Shown in pieces: positions 1 through 12,435 of a DNA stretch of 64,000 nucleotides. Source of the DNA: Neocallimastix lanati (nom. inval.) (taxonomy: Eukaryota; Neocallimastigomycota; Neocallimastigomycetes; Neocallimastigales; Neocallimastigaceae); the NCBI GenBank assembly GCA_016946835.1, contig JACVTC010000102.1:367501-431500 (forward strand), read 5' to 3'. The translations under genes and the position numbers were made by a program. The notes below the pieces were generated by a model, which made no database searches, was not told the origin of the DNA, and saw only the letters and a list, made by a program, of their open reading frames with translations. Numbering within the stretch: position 1 is the first letter of the stretch; the number at the start of each line of letters is the position of its first letter.

Positions 1-540
1 TAGATGATGTTTATCCATCCTCTATATCTAAATATTATATATATAATAAAAAGGAATACTATTACTCACTAATTAGATGATATTTATCCCTAACTTTTTC
101 TATTACCATAATCACATAAATCATGAAGAACTAAATTAGTTCTTCATGATTTAAAATTTAAAAATGTGAAAAAAAAAAAAAAAAAAAAGAAAAAAAACTT
201 TAGTCGATCATGAAAGCATGATTTGTTCTATCTAATTATTTTAAAAAAAGATTTATGCAATTATACAAATAATACATTTATGAATATTAAAAATAAAGTA
301 TATACTTTATTAAGAGTACAGAATAATTACTTTTAATAAAGTTTAAATAAAATAATTAAAAGAAATTTTTTTTTTTTTATATAAAAAAAAATTAAAATAA
401 TAATTTAATAATTTTAAAATAAGCCCAAATTTTGGGTATCTTAACGTTTATTAAATTCACGGTCTCTCTCTCTCTTTCATTCAAAAAAAAAAAAAAAAAA
501 AAACAATAACAATGAATGAATATCAATATCTTCTCTAGAA
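1..540. other. AT-rich non-coding stretch at the left edge
   Basis: No coding signal is visible here. The stretch holds the left copy of a 17-bp inverted repeat (3-19), a near-perfect 35-nt palindrome (about 119-153) and several poly-A/T runs. A (TC)n run sits near 465-480. Confidence 0.6.
119..153. repeat. Near-perfect 35-nt palindrome
   Basis: AAATCATGAAGAACTAA is followed after a single A by its exact reverse complement, giving a 17-bp stem with almost no loop. There is no T-run context of a known terminator type and no adjacent gene. Confidence 0.6.
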
Positions 541-840
541 ATGAAAAAAAAAAAAAAACTTAGAATGTCTCGTCTGATTCTTAATAAGGTCATAGTTTTT
601 CTAAAGATTTCTGGAAAAGATTCTGATGTACTTAGGAATCGATTTGGTGCGATCTACGACTCTTTTTTTTTTTTTTTTACAGAAATTATGCCTAAAGTTG
701 ACTTGTACTCGATAGGGGGGTTGCTATTCCCGAAAGTATATGCCCATACTCACCAACCAGGAGTGCCAACCCTAAAAATAGCAGCTTTACAAAGAAAGGC
801 TAGTAGAGCCAAATGACTCCTGAAGAAGAAGAAGAAGAAG

Positions 841-845
841 ATCAT

Positions 846-883
<38 letters not shown>

Positions 884-947
884 CAGATAGTCAATTGAAA
901 AACCTAACACGGAATAAGTAATATGGAGGTGAGGTGAGTTACATAGG

Positions 948-980
<33 letters not shown>

Positions 981-1173
981 ATTTATTTATATACTTTATT
1001 TTTGAATATTACTTTTTATTTCACATTACTATTTTTAAATATTATTATGGTCTAATTGGTCAAAATAATATTTATTATTTTTTTTTTTTTTTTTATTAGT
1101 AAAAAAAATTTTCATGTAAATAATAAATGAATATATAAGTAAAGATTAAAATTTTACAATAATTGCGACCGTG

Positions 1174-1190
<17 letters not shown>
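841..1190. repeat. Dispersed repeat, copy 1 (related to 11848-12190)
   Basis: From TTTCAGATAGTCAATT onward this stretch follows the same path as 11848-12190. It shares a GGAGGTGAGGT-like segment, then TATTTTTGAATATTA, a TTTCAC-TTACTATTTT block, AAAATAATATTTATT and a terminal AAAGATTAAA block. Poly-T tracts interrupt it. Only two copies are seen here. It could be a SINE or part of a retroelement. The open frame at 541-816 just upstream is mostly homopolymer-bounded and is not annotated as a gene. Confidence 0.5.
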
Positions 1191-1208
<18 letters not shown>

Positions 1209-1299
1209 TAAATTTTAAAAATATAAAACAGACAATTCAATAAGATTTTTTAAGAGACTTAGACAGAAAAGAATGAAAAAAAAACAAAAAAAAAAAACA

Positions 1300-2956
1300 A
1301 AAAAAAATTAGATTTATCCTATATTTGGAGCATGTAATATTATTGATGATGATGCTTGTGCTCTAATAAATATAACAAATTTTCGTTTTCAAGATAATTT
1401 TTTAAAACTTATACTCAGAAAGTAAATGAACAAATGTATTAAAAAAATGTTAAACAGAAAAAAATAGCCTATTTAATAAAGAAAACAGAAAAAAAATACT
1501 TATATATTCTTAATTTTATGAGTATAGCATTTACTTTCAATTTAGTTTTTTTTTTTTTTATTATTATTTCGTACTTCAGCTTATACTCTATCAAAATAAA
1601 GCAAATACTATAAATCCAGAATTAATTGAATTCTTGATGTCATCTCCAAATGAATGGTTTATTTTAGATTTTTTTAATCTCCACAAAATATACGAACAAC
1701 TTTTTAAAAAGTAATTTCAAAAATTAATAATAATAGTAATGGTATTAATCTAAACAAGTATAATACAAAATAAAAAATAAAGTGATTTTGATTAAAAAAA
1801 AAAAAAATTTTTTTTTTTAATTAAAAAGTTTGAGGAAGGTGTTGATTATGTAACTGAAAAAAATTGAAGCAGGTGTTAAATTGCATTGGTGATAAAATTG
1901 AAGATGAATAGAATAGAATTGGCTTTTTTTTTTTTTTTTTGATTATGATGATAATATTAGTAATGATTTAGGACAAAGAAATTGTTCTTCAACCTAAAAT
2001 ATTCATTGATAATGAAGGAAATAAAATAAGGTAGTATAGTAAAAAATTAAATTATAAATGTATTGAGAGTAATTTAAATAAAATGGAAAATCGAATCAAA
2101 TTTCAAAAATATAAAAAAAAAAAAAATTTTTTTTTAATTATTTCATTATAGGATGGTAAATGCCTTCATCTTTCAAATAAGAGGATTATAGAGTAAAGAA
2201 TGTAAAAAAAAAAAAATAAATATAATAAATTTATTGTTAAAGAATTATTACAACTAAATGTCATATCCTCTGTCCAAATTTCCTAAATATATATAGATAT
2301 TTTAACCTGTTCAACTTGGAATTAAATGTTGCGATTATCAAAATACTAACTAAAGTTAAATATAATATATTGATGAAATTGGTAATTGAGGGGAAGGTAG
2401 AGAAAAATGGAAAATTATACGGTACTAGTCAGATGTTCATGGAATATAGTGGGGTTATTCATGTTCTTCATCCACAGATCCTAAAGTTGCATACCCTTGA
2501 TGAGAATGGTGATTTGGAGTTTTGAAAATGATGAATGGTGTGATATTGGTGAAATTAATGATGATATTAGAATTAGAATCCTTTTAAAAAAAAAAAAAAA
2601 AAAAATAAGAAGAAAACATAAGAATGTCTTATATAAACTAATTTATATTCTGATAACACTATAGTTTTGTTAGGTGATTGTAATCATAGTGAATGGACAT
2701 ATAAAAACCGATCAATTTATATTAGATGCCATTGGTAAAATGTTTGTATACTATGAATTCTCAAAAATGCAAGAATGATTGATTGTAGCGATGATGACAA
2801 ACATGATAATCATCACAATCATTTCAATATAGTTTGATAATAAATACATCTGTATTAAGAATAATGTAGATCCTAGTGATTACTCTTAAAGATGCTAGTA
2901 CTTTGAATTTTGAAACAAATAAAAGTGATTATTCTGTGAATGGTTTATTGAAAGTA

Positions 2957-2987
<31 letters not shown>

Positions 2988-3031
2988 AAATTAATTAATT
3001 CTATTGATGAAGTTATTAAAAACAATCCTAA

Positions 3032-3067
<36 letters not shown>

Positions 3068-3960
3068 CGTTAATTTTATAACAGCTACTCCTAAACCTAA
3101 AACCACTGTTGCTCCAACTTCCACAATTATATATTGCTAAATCTACAGCTACTGTCAAGCCTAGACACATGGTTTATTGGTTCTATCATTGCATCTACTA
3201 ACAACTGTTTGTTTGCACCATCAGATGTGAATGGTAAGATAACTGTTTAAACCTTGTGGTGAAACTATTTACTCCAAAATGGATGGTCTTATCATTACGT
3301 AAAGAATACTTCTATTCAATGGTTTCTCCTGATTACTGTCTACGCACTGACAATATAAACTTCTGGATCATTAATATTAGGTACGTGTAATGATCAAGCA
3401 AAGGTGGAACATGATAGTGATGGATTCTTCAAATCTCTTTTTTTTTTTTTTTTTTTTTTTTTCTAATAATTAATGTGTTGGATTTTTTTTCGATCATAAA
3501 GATATGTACATCATTGAAATTGAAATAAAATTCTCAATACCTGTACTAACTAGAATGAAGAAATATTTCTTCACTTGGGACCACAATCCAACGCCTAACA
3601 TTGATACTTCATATCCATTTGAAATATTAAGTTATCCATGTTGCACTGATTCCAAATGCATACCTGTTGCAATTACTGATAGTGATGGTAAATAGGGACG
3701 GGTATTGGAAAAAAAAATAAATGGTACGGTATTGTTGACTTAATTAATACTCCAGTTGTTCCATCAGTCAACACTGAGACATACTATCTATACACAATGC
3801 ATATACTAATAAATGTATACACTCAGATGGAATCAAAAAATTCACAAATTACATTGCAAAATCTGTGATCTCAGTTTACTCACTCTGGAATGTTCCATAC
3901 ACTCATAACGGCTATCTCCATCTAAAATTCAATGAAAAATACTATCTTTATGGATGATGA
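1300..3960 (+). pseudogene. Decayed dockerin-bearing, scaffoldin-like gene
   Basis: Short coding-like islands in changing frames run along this stretch, broken by poly-A/T insertions, stops and frameshifts. Two islands carry fungal dockerin (CBM10-type) endings. Near 2495-2560 a one-base shift reads DENGD then WSFENDEWCDIG. Near 3628-3755 YPCCTDSKC, DSDGK and, after a shift, KWYGIVD can be read. Other islands read LYSDNTIVLLGDCNHSEWTY (about 2645-2705), CLYTMNSQKCKND (about 2741-2780) and NNCLFAPSDVNGKITV (about 3200-3250), giving repeated Cys-containing modules. A Thr/Pro stretch (TPKPTTVAPTST) lies near 3090-3130. The mix of repeated Cys modules, Thr/Pro linker and dockerins suggests a cellulosomal scaffoldin or cell-surface protein, but that identity is inference. 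No continuous frame survives, so it is called a dead gene. Confidence 0.55.
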
Positions 3961-4152
3961 CGATCTTTTGGATTTTCTCATTATTATAATATTAATTATA
4001 GAAGTTTAATAACTTTAAAATATTTTTCAATCAATAAGTCTTGTTTGTTGATGGATAAACATCATCCATTTATATATGACTCAAGGTTATATTTATTATT
4101 TTATTATACCTTTCATCACGAAGGTTTGCATTATGATTATATTGAATTAATT

Positions 4153-4187
4153 ATTATCTAAACCTATTTCACGCTAGGTTTAATAAT
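4153..4187. repeat. Hairpin next to an LTR-like start, copy 1
   Basis: The stem pairs ATTAT-C-TAAACCTA with TAGGTTTA-ATAAT around a TTTCACGC-type loop. It lies 9 bases before TGTTAGAATGTA. The same hairpin with the same loop core, TTTCACG, lies in the same position beside the homologous repeat at 17079-17128. Confidence 0.65.
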
Positions 4188-4195
4188 TCTATTAT

Positions 4196-4430
4196 TGTTA
4201 GAATGTACCCTTGGAATTATCATTCTATTATATTTCCCTTGAATATTTGGGATATTATGTTTTAAATTATTTTGTATGGGATCTCTGATATATCGTCCCC
4301 TCCATTATTGTAGTTTATATTAATATATACGCGTTTGATATGTATAAATACACGTTAAAATAACTACACTTTAAATAATGTGACATTGTTAACTAAATAA
4401 CGATCATGATATACTGTTAATTAAACAATC
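4196..4430 (+). mobile_element. LTR-like repeat, copy 1 (5' part)
   Basis: The segment starts with TGTTAGAATGTA, a typical LTR end. It matches the minus strand of 17078-16860 for about 230 bp. Shared blocks include CATTCTATTA, GGGATATTAT, CTCCATTATTG, AGTTTATATT and a TATA-like GTATAAATAC near 4341. The copy at 17 kb is in the opposite orientation. The right boundary cannot be fixed because the sequence fades into simple AT repeats. The TATA-like box fits an LTR promoter, but this is inferred. Confidence 0.55.
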
Positions 4431-5300
4431 AAACTATACTGTTCATATGTATATGTTATAGCTATACTGTTTATATATATATTATGATCATATATTGTTT
4501 ATATAATGTGTATCTAAAACCGTTAATTAATAAATATCAAAGCTCTATCATTTATTAAAATACTAAGCTAAACTGTATATATATAATGTGTGTGAATATA
4601 CTGTTTATTGAACGATTATGCATATATATTGATAATAAACGTGTAAGCATATCATATCATTAATAAATAATCAAGCTATATCATTCATATATACGATTAT
4701 GTACAATCATACATATATTAACTATTATGCCTACACATTCATATATAATTAATACTATTATTAATATTATTAATATTATTATTATTATTAGTATTATTAC
4801 TATTATTATAAGTAAAGTAATTAAAGTGTTACTATATGCCATTATTATAATTAAAAGACACATACTAAATTAATATATATATTCTGGACATAGAATTAAT
4901 TAATTAAAGTATATTCTAAAACTGTTAATTGAACTATTAAACTATATCATGATAAAGCCCTATCATTTATATATAATGTTTATGATCATACACTATTTAT
5001 ATAAACTATCAAACTACATCGTTTATATGTATTCTAAGCATATATTGTTGATTAACTATATTAGCTATATTGATTAATATAAACAATCAGGCTATATCGT
5101 TAATTAATATATATCAAGCTATACTGTTTATTGATATACTAAGCTATATCATTGTTTATTGATATATCAAAGACTCTGGCCGCCTTTATATCAGAAACAT
5201 ATTCTTAATAATGTTCTACAAATCGATTGAGTTAATTCTTCTTGAGATTATTAGAACATTTACCTGCTAGATCTTTTATATAAACAGAACACTTTTTAAA
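4431..5300. repeat. Degenerate tandem-like AT repeat region
   Basis: Variants of AAGCTATAyyrTTTATATAT recur many times at irregular spacing of about 40-60 bp, with ATCAAGCTATA or CTGTTTATATAT cores. No coding signal is visible; the small open frame at 4681-4863 is AT-repeat translation. The last 130 bases (about 5165-5295) have slightly higher GC but no recognisable feature. Confidence 0.5.
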
Positions 5301-5737
5301 TTCGACACATCATTTAAAACATGAAATTTAATATATTATTTTTAAAATATTAAATTTAAATTTTTATTTATTTATATATTTATATTATTTTAAATGTCTA
5401 TTTAACTTTTTTTTATTTATATTCTTTTATTCAATATATTATTAACAATCAAATTTAATATTTTTGATCAAGAATATAAATATAATTTATATATATTTAT
5501 ATATATATATACTTTTTTTTTATATATATATTAAAAAAAAATAATTCATATTTAATAGTAAAATTAATATTTATAATTTGTAGTATTATTTTTTTTTTTT
5601 TTTACAATTTATTAAAAAGTTTACTTTATATGTATAATGTATAATATTTTTTTTTTTTTAATTTTATTTATTTTATTTTTTTTTTTTTATTTTTTTTTTT
5701 TTAACATCTATTATTTTTTATTCTTTTTCTTCTAAAT
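5301..5737. other. AT-rich 3' flank of the esterase gene
   Basis: Poly-T and (TA)n runs only. It should include the 3' untranslated region of the minus-strand esterase gene that ends at 5738. Confidence 0.6.
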
Positions 5738-7791
5738 TTAACCTTCATGGAAAAAAGATGGAAGAGCATCATAAATATAATGTTTAACGAAGCCCCACCA
5801 GTGGGTTTTACCTGGTGCGACAAGATAATAGAAGTTACCCTTAGAGAAGTCAGAAGTGTAAATGAATGGTTGCATCTTCTTCATTTCATCCATTTGTGGA
5901 TTCATATTTGGATAAGCAATATCTTCGGAACCAGTAGCACAGAAAATAAAGAATTCATTACTCTTTAAACCTGCTCTGTTAACAGCATCAGCAACAGACT
6001 TAGCCTTACCGTAACCACCATTAGCTTCCCAGTTATCACCACTAAGTGGCATATAGTAGGCAACAATATCTAAACAGTTGACTAAGACAGCCCATGTAGA
6101 AGCAGAACCCATAGAGAAACCGCCGAATGCTCTGTGCATTCTAGAAGCCTTAATATCATTTGGTGAGGTGGATTTTGCATAGGTAGAGTATTTTCCTTCA
6201 ATAAATGGAATAACCGATTCACGGAGTTCTTTGTAGAAAGTACGAGCTTCACATTTATTGAAAGTTGGAGTAACAATAATCAAAGGTTCAAGTTCACCAT
6301 TCATAATTTGATGATCGATAATATTTTGAAGTTTAACATCATTACTGAAGATAGTGTTTTCATTTTCACCACCACCATGCATAAGATAAAAGATATTGTA
6401 TTGCTTATTTTTATCATAACCATAGGGTAAGTAAACATTTAATGAATTTCCACCGTTAATACCATTGTAACTTTCCTTAACAATTCTACCAGCTTGAGGA
6501 CATGGATTTTGATAGTTTCCTGGAGCTTCCCTGAAGCTCATATTGGCTTCATACTTGAAGTTAGAAGCTGGTCTTGGTGGATTAATTTCTTCTTCATTTG
6601 GTGCACTAACTGATTCAAAAATCCATACTTGGTTTCCCTTTTCGCTGTTAGTCCATTGTAAGACATTACTACCTTCAGATTTTCCTTCACTTTCAATATC
6701 GAGAACTCTAGTACCCTCACTGACCTTACTACCAATGGCATATACATTATTTTGAGAAGTCTTCAAAATAACAAATTGTTGAGCATCGCCACCATGAGAA
6801 GTATATATTTGAACATTAGAACCATTTTTATTTTCACCCCCAGCAACATCTAACATATAGTTACCATACATACTAACTAAGGTAACATAACCGCCACTAA
6901 CATTTTCAAGTTTCCATTTTTGAGCATCAGAACCAATTACAACATTAGCACTATCACCTGCTCTTCCATTACTAACTTGAAGATATTTATTTGAGGCTGG
7001 GTTTTTAATAGTATACCATCCATTTTTAAGACTGCCTGATGAAGTATTACTATTATCATCTATTTATTAATAGATATTAATGATTAACAATTTTTTCATT
7101 AATAATTTATATTTTAATTTATATTAATAATATAATTAATATTTTTTATTAATAATTTATATTTATATTAATAATATTATAATTTTCTTTGTTAATTTAA
7201 TATTTTAATTATTTAAAAATATAATTCTTTTTTTTTTTTTATAGTATTTTATTTAAAATATAATTAATTTTTTTTTTTTTTTACCTTCATTAGAGGCATT
7301 ATTACCAAAGCAAGAATCTTTAATACCACACCATTGATTATTTTCAACACCCCATTTACCGGATGCATCTTCTTCAATAACATTGCAACCCTGACAACAC
7401 ATGTAATCTGGGAAAGAGAAACATTGATTTAATTCATCACTGTTACATTTTGAAGGTGTTACTATTTATTTATGAATGTAATAATATTATTTATAAGATA
7501 TTATTTAAATTTTAGCAATAAATTATTAAAATCTTTCTTCTTATTAATTATTTTTTTATATATAATTTTTTAATTTTTATAATATTTTTTCTTTTCATAA
7601 TTTTTTATATATAATTTTTAAATTTTTATAAGTATTTTTAGTTGTAACTTACAACACCAGTCATTATTTTCAACACCCCACTTCACTCCGTCCTCAACGT
7701 AAACTACAGCACAGCCTTGGCACTCATCATAAGCATGAACAAAACTAGAGCTCATACCAAGTAAAAGAAAAAGAGAAGATAAATACTTCAT
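5738..7791 (-). CDS. Cellulosomal feruloyl esterase (CE1), double dockerin plus beta-trefoil lectin domain; three exons
   Basis: Proposed exons are 7791-7653, 7461-7285 and 7059-5738. The introns have GT..AG ends (7652-7462, 7284-7060), and the join gives 545 residues without a break. The start is the ATG at 7791, which opens a signal peptide (MKYLSSLFLLLGMSSSFVHA). Two CBM10-type dockerins follow: about 22-48 (KWGVENNDWC) and 58-95 (KWGVENNQWCGI). A beta-trefoil ricin-B-lectin-like carbohydrate-binding domain spans about 112-256 (QQF, QVWIFE). The esterase domain covers about 285-545: nucleophile Ser421 in GGFSMGS, Asp485 in ATGSEDIAY, His525 in GKTHWWG. Its C-terminal half closely follows the clostridial XynY CE1 domain as I know it (MPLSGD, NMNPQ, YTSDFSKGNFY, HYIYDALP). 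The expected role is release of ferulate from arabinoxylan while docked to a secreted cellulosome. Another esterase substrate is possible. Confidence 0.9.
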
Positions 7792-8184
7792 TATTGTTAT
7801 TTATTGTAATTTTTTTTTTTTTTTTTTTTACTTTTAATTAACTTTTACTTCTAATTAATTTTTACTTCCAGTTTTTTTTTTCTTTTTTTTTTTTTTAATA
7901 AAAAAAATTTTTTTTTTCTATAATCTATTTTTAATTGTTCTTACACTATATTAATAATCAATATTAATATAAAATGAGAATAATGATAAAATTCATTAGA
8001 AAATTTTAATACTATTTATATTTTTTTTTAATTTTATTTTTTTATCAATCTAAATATAAAAAAAAATATTTATTATGATTTATAATTTTTTGTATTAAAT
8101 AAAAAATCTTTAAATAAAGTTAAAATTTTTAATATAAATCTTTAGAATTTAAATTAATAACTAAAATTAATTCATATTTTAAAG

Positions 8185-8219
<35 letters not shown>

Positions 8220-8445
8220 TTTATTAAAATCTAATAAGGTGTAACTAATATTTTTTTAATTAATTTAAACTTATTATTGTGGTCAAAAACATAATAATAA
8301 AAAAAGGAATATTAATTTATAACTTAAATTAATATATAACTTTTTTTTTTTTTTTTAATCAATTTTTTTAATAATTTTTTTAATTTCATGGATAAAATTT
8401 TTTATGATGTAAATCTCCATAAATTTTATAAAAGTTCATATTCAT

Positions 8446-8480
8446 ATCAAAACTACTAACTATAAATTAGTAGTTTTGAT
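8446..8480. repeat. 14-bp hairpin
   Basis: ATCAAAACTACTAA at 8446-8459 pairs exactly with TTAGTAGTTTTGAT at 8467-8480 around a 7-nt loop. It is isolated in AT-rich DNA with no gene attached. Confidence 0.6.
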
Positions 8481-9795
8481 AAAAAAATAAAAATATATAA
8501 TAGATAATTTATAATTATCTAATATATATATATTTTTAAATATATAATTTTTAAAAAAATAATATTATTAGATAATAAATAATTTATTGAAAATAATATT
8601 TAGTATTTATATCTTTTTAAATTTAAGAATAACAATAACTGAAACTAAATTCACATACAAAATAAAATAATATTATATTAACTATTATAATTAAAAAAAA
8701 TAATAATAATAAAAAAATAGTTATATTAATTTTTTGTTAGTCTTAGTCATCCTTGAAATATAGTAAATTCTTTATAAAAAAAAAATAAAAAAGGGAAATA
8801 TAATATTACATTATATTAAATAAAATATGGAAAGATTGAAGATACAATTTGTCATTTAAGCACTGAATTATTACTTTATCCCTTAATTTCAGTAAATAAA
8901 TTAAAAAAAAAAAAAAAAAGTTAAATTCTATATTTATCTAATTCCGAGAGATATAATAATTATATTAACGTAATAAATTTTAAACTTTATAATTATTAAA
9001 ATTAATTAATAAAGGGAAGACACAATTTAAATAGTTAAAAACTTTTTATTATTTTTTAAATGAAATAATTTAAAATGACTTTATTTATTTATTTATTTAT
9101 ATTAAAAATTATTATTGTGAATTAATTAATAAAAAATATATGAATAATTTTATTGAATATTAGTAAATGTTATCTTTAATTATATATGAATAAATATTTA
9201 ATTATTAATTAGTAAATAATAATAATAAAAAGAAATTAATGAGATATACATTATATTGATTCAAAAGCTGAGGTATACTTATATACTTCAAAAAAAAAAA
9301 TAAGACTGAGCTTATACTTAAATTTATATATATATATATATTTTTAAAAAAAAAAATAAAGTAAAAATTATTTACTCAATTTTTAAAGTATATAATTTTT
9401 TTTTACATTAAAAATAATTTTAATATATATTAATTACATAACACATTAATATTAATTTATATTAATTTATATTATTTAATATTAATTAATATTATTTGAT
9501 ATTATTTAATATTATTCGATATTATTTAATATTATTTTAAATAAAATTGAAAAAAAATTTATTAATTTTATTTACATTAACTAATCAATAATGGATAAAA
9601 ATAAAAATAAAAAAATAGTTTTTTAATATAATAATAATATAAATTTAATGAAATTTTTGTAAATCATCTTTATCCATTTTAAAAAGATTATACGTAAAAT
9701 AAATATAAACCTTAAAAATATTTAAAAGATATTAATATTTTTTTTTTTATAAAATTCTTTATAATATTTAACCCATGATTATTTTTATATTAAAG

Positions 9796-9835
<40 letters not shown>

Positions 9836-10247
9836 TGATTATTGAAATTGATAATTAAAATAATAACAAAATTATAATTTACTTTCCATATATATATATA
9901 TATACAAACTTTTAAAATAATTTAAAATAATAATTTTTAATTTAAAAAAAAATAAGATTTACAAATGGGTATGAATTTTAAAATATTTATAATAAATTTG
10001 TCATGTATTATAATATTTTTTATTTTGATATTTTGATTAATTTATATTTATTTGTAGATCTCTGATTTATTTTGTTTTTTCTATTTTAAAAATTTTAATT
10101 ACTCTGAATATATGAAGGCTTTAAACACATTATTATTATAATGAAAGCAGTATAGATAAAGAATCCCTATGTTTAAAGAAATAATTATTTATTTAATTAA
10201 AAAAAAATTATTAAAGGATATTAGAAATAAACTAATAAATTAATATT

Positions 10248-10310
10248 TAGCATATCCTAATTTAATTTGCTATATAAAAAAGCATATCCTAATTTAATTT
10301 GCTATATAAA
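10248..10310. repeat. Direct duplication of a 30-bp segment
   Basis: AGCATATCCTAATTTAATTT followed by GCTATATAAA occurs twice, separated by only three bases. Confidence 0.7.
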
Positions 10311-11417
10311 ATAAATAAGTTCTTTATTATAAATTTACAAAGAAAGTAATAAATATAAAATAAACATACATGTATTTAAAATGATATATCTTCAAACCTA
10401 GTTATATATATATATATATATATATAATACAAATATTGGGAATTTTTTCTATATAATATACGAAAAAAGTCAAATATTTTAAAATATATTTTTATGAATT
10501 CTGTAATGAATGAAATTAATATTTCATGAATAAAAATTATATATACATATATATATAATTTTTTAAAGGTTAAGTAATTAATATATATATATATATATTA
10601 TTTAAACTGTATGATCTTTTTGAATTAAGTATTTATTACAAAATTTATTATAAAATTAATATATTTATATAAAATGTATAATCAAAATGATTATATAGAA
10701 AATTATAATATTTCTGTTTTTATAATATTAAATAATAGTCATAAAAGAAATTAATATTTTAAACTAAAAAATTAATTTTATAATTCATTTAAATGATTTA
10801 TGAGTCAAAAATTCATGTATCTATATCATATTTTTTAATTTTCCTATTTAATTTGTTTTAAAATATAAATTGATCTTTTAAATAACTTTTCAATAATTAT
10901 AATTTAAATTTATTTTTTTAAACAATAATAATTTATGTACAAAAACTACATAATAATAGAAATTTGTATTTCAATAAATAAATATTATTTATATATAATT
11001 ATAAAACAATCCTATTAATTATAGTAGTATCAATTAAAATAGTGAAAGAGATCGATCATATTAAAAAAAAGTAACAAATTTGAAAATGTAATAATATTTA
11101 ATATCATTAATAAATATAAAATAATGAAAAATTAAATGATATATATAAATATGTTCAAATGTAAAAAAGAATGGTAACATCAAAGGATTGTAATAAATAT
11201 AATAAAAAATAAAAATTGTAATAAACTATAGTGACAATAATAATAAAAGTAATAATAATTAATAATATTGATATTATTATAATTGAACTATTTATAATAT
11301 ATAGTAGTATCTGTAAATGATAAAATACAAATATCATATAATTTTTGTTATTATTTGTATTCTGCCATTTACGACTAATCATTATATATTATTATTTTAT
11401 AATAATAATAATAACAC

Positions 11418-11451
<34 letters not shown>

Positions 11452-11847
11452 TATTTATATAAATAGCAATAATTAGTAATTAATATTATAATATAATAAT
11501 AATATTAAAGTAATTGTAATATTTTATTATATAATATTTATGTAATAATAATATTTTTTATTATTTATTAATAATTATATTATTTAGTAATTTTACTAAT
11601 ATTTTTATTATTGTTATTATTATTTTCTATCATTAATCTCTTACTTTTTAACTTATCTTTATTAATATTATTAATTAATATTATAATATATAATTAAAAA
11701 ATATTACAATAAATAGTAATAAATATTATAATATATAATAAATAATAAATAATTAAAAATTATTACAAAAAATAGTAATAAAATATTATAACTACAATAA
11801 TATTAGCAGTAAGACAGGCTAACAGGCCAATGCCTCTGAAGGTGCAG

Positions 11848-12190
11848 ACCATAATTTCTTTCAGATAGTCAATTCACCCCTAATCCGGAGTATGTAATCT
11901 AGAGGTGAGGTTCGTTGCATATGAACATTTTTCTGAATTTATTTATACAAGCAAGAAAATCGAGCATGGAACGCAGTGGAACTGCGTAGATTTGTCGAGA
12001 TTCACCTTATTTTTGAATATTAACTTTTTTATTTCACGTTACTATTTTAAATATTATTATGTTCTTATTGGAAAAATAATATTTATTTTTTTTTATTAAT
12101 TCCTTGTTTTTTTTTTTTTTTTTGTAATGTAAAAAATATTCATCTATTTAATAGTTGAATAAATAATTAAAGATTAAAGTTCGCAATGAT
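11848..12190. repeat. Dispersed repeat, copy 2 (related to 841-1190)
   Basis: This copy is less invaded by poly-T than the one at 841-1190. It starts around GACCATAATTTCTTTCAGAT and contains AATCCGGAGTATGTAATC and GAGGTGAGGTTCG. About 75 bases (about 11930-12005), including GGAACGCAGTGGAACTGCG, have no counterpart in the first copy. GCAGTGGAACTGC is itself a short inverted repeat. The upstream piece CAGGCTAACAGGCCAATGCC is also unusually GC-rich. A 64-codon open frame (11905-12099) crosses it but has no recognisable product. Confidence 0.5.
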
Positions 12191-12216
12191 TACGGCAATA
12201 AATAAAATAAAACAAA

Positions 12217-12252
<36 letters not shown>

Positions 12253-12435
12253 AAACCTTTAATATTAATATTATATTATAATAATAATAATAAATAATAA
12301 ATAATAAATAATAAATAATAAATAATAAATAATAAATAATAAATAATAAATAATAAATAATAAATAATAAATAATAAATAATAAATAATAAATAATAAAT
12401 AATAAATAATAAATAATAAATAATAAATAATAAAA
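12217..12435. repeat. Poly-A tract and (AATAATA)n microsatellite
   Basis: About 34 bases of A are followed by about 140 bases of a near-perfect 7-bp AAATAAT repeat (about 12290-12433). The minus-strand open frame through it (12167-12469) is simply the repeat translated as IIYYLLF. Confidence 0.85.

Larger units (their letters stand above)
3..4066. repeat. 17-bp terminal inverted repeat pair around a decayed gene (3-19 and 4050-4066)
   Basis: The bases GATGATGTTTATCCATC at 3-19 recur as an exact reverse complement at 4050-4066. The repeat contains enough G and C that a chance match is unlikely in such AT-rich DNA. A second, imperfect copy (GATGATATTTATCCCTA) lies at about 76-92. No transposase is visible between the two ends. 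Whether they bound a real mobile element is inference. Confidence 0.4.
7792..11847. other. AT-rich intergenic desert
   Basis: About 4 kb with no supportable gene: poly-A/T runs, (TA)n and (AATA)n stretches. Small landmarks are a hairpin at 8446-8480, a 30-bp direct duplication at about 10248-10310 and an (AAT)n run at about 11400-11450. The open frame at 11155-11382 (minus) is low-complexity Ile/Tyr translation of AT repeats. Confidence 0.6.

Noticed and set aside
541-816. 91-codon open frame starting with poly-Lys
   Set aside because: Bounded by poly-A, poly-T and GAA runs, no recognisable domain, lies in decayed and repeat DNA. A gene fragment is possible but not supportable.
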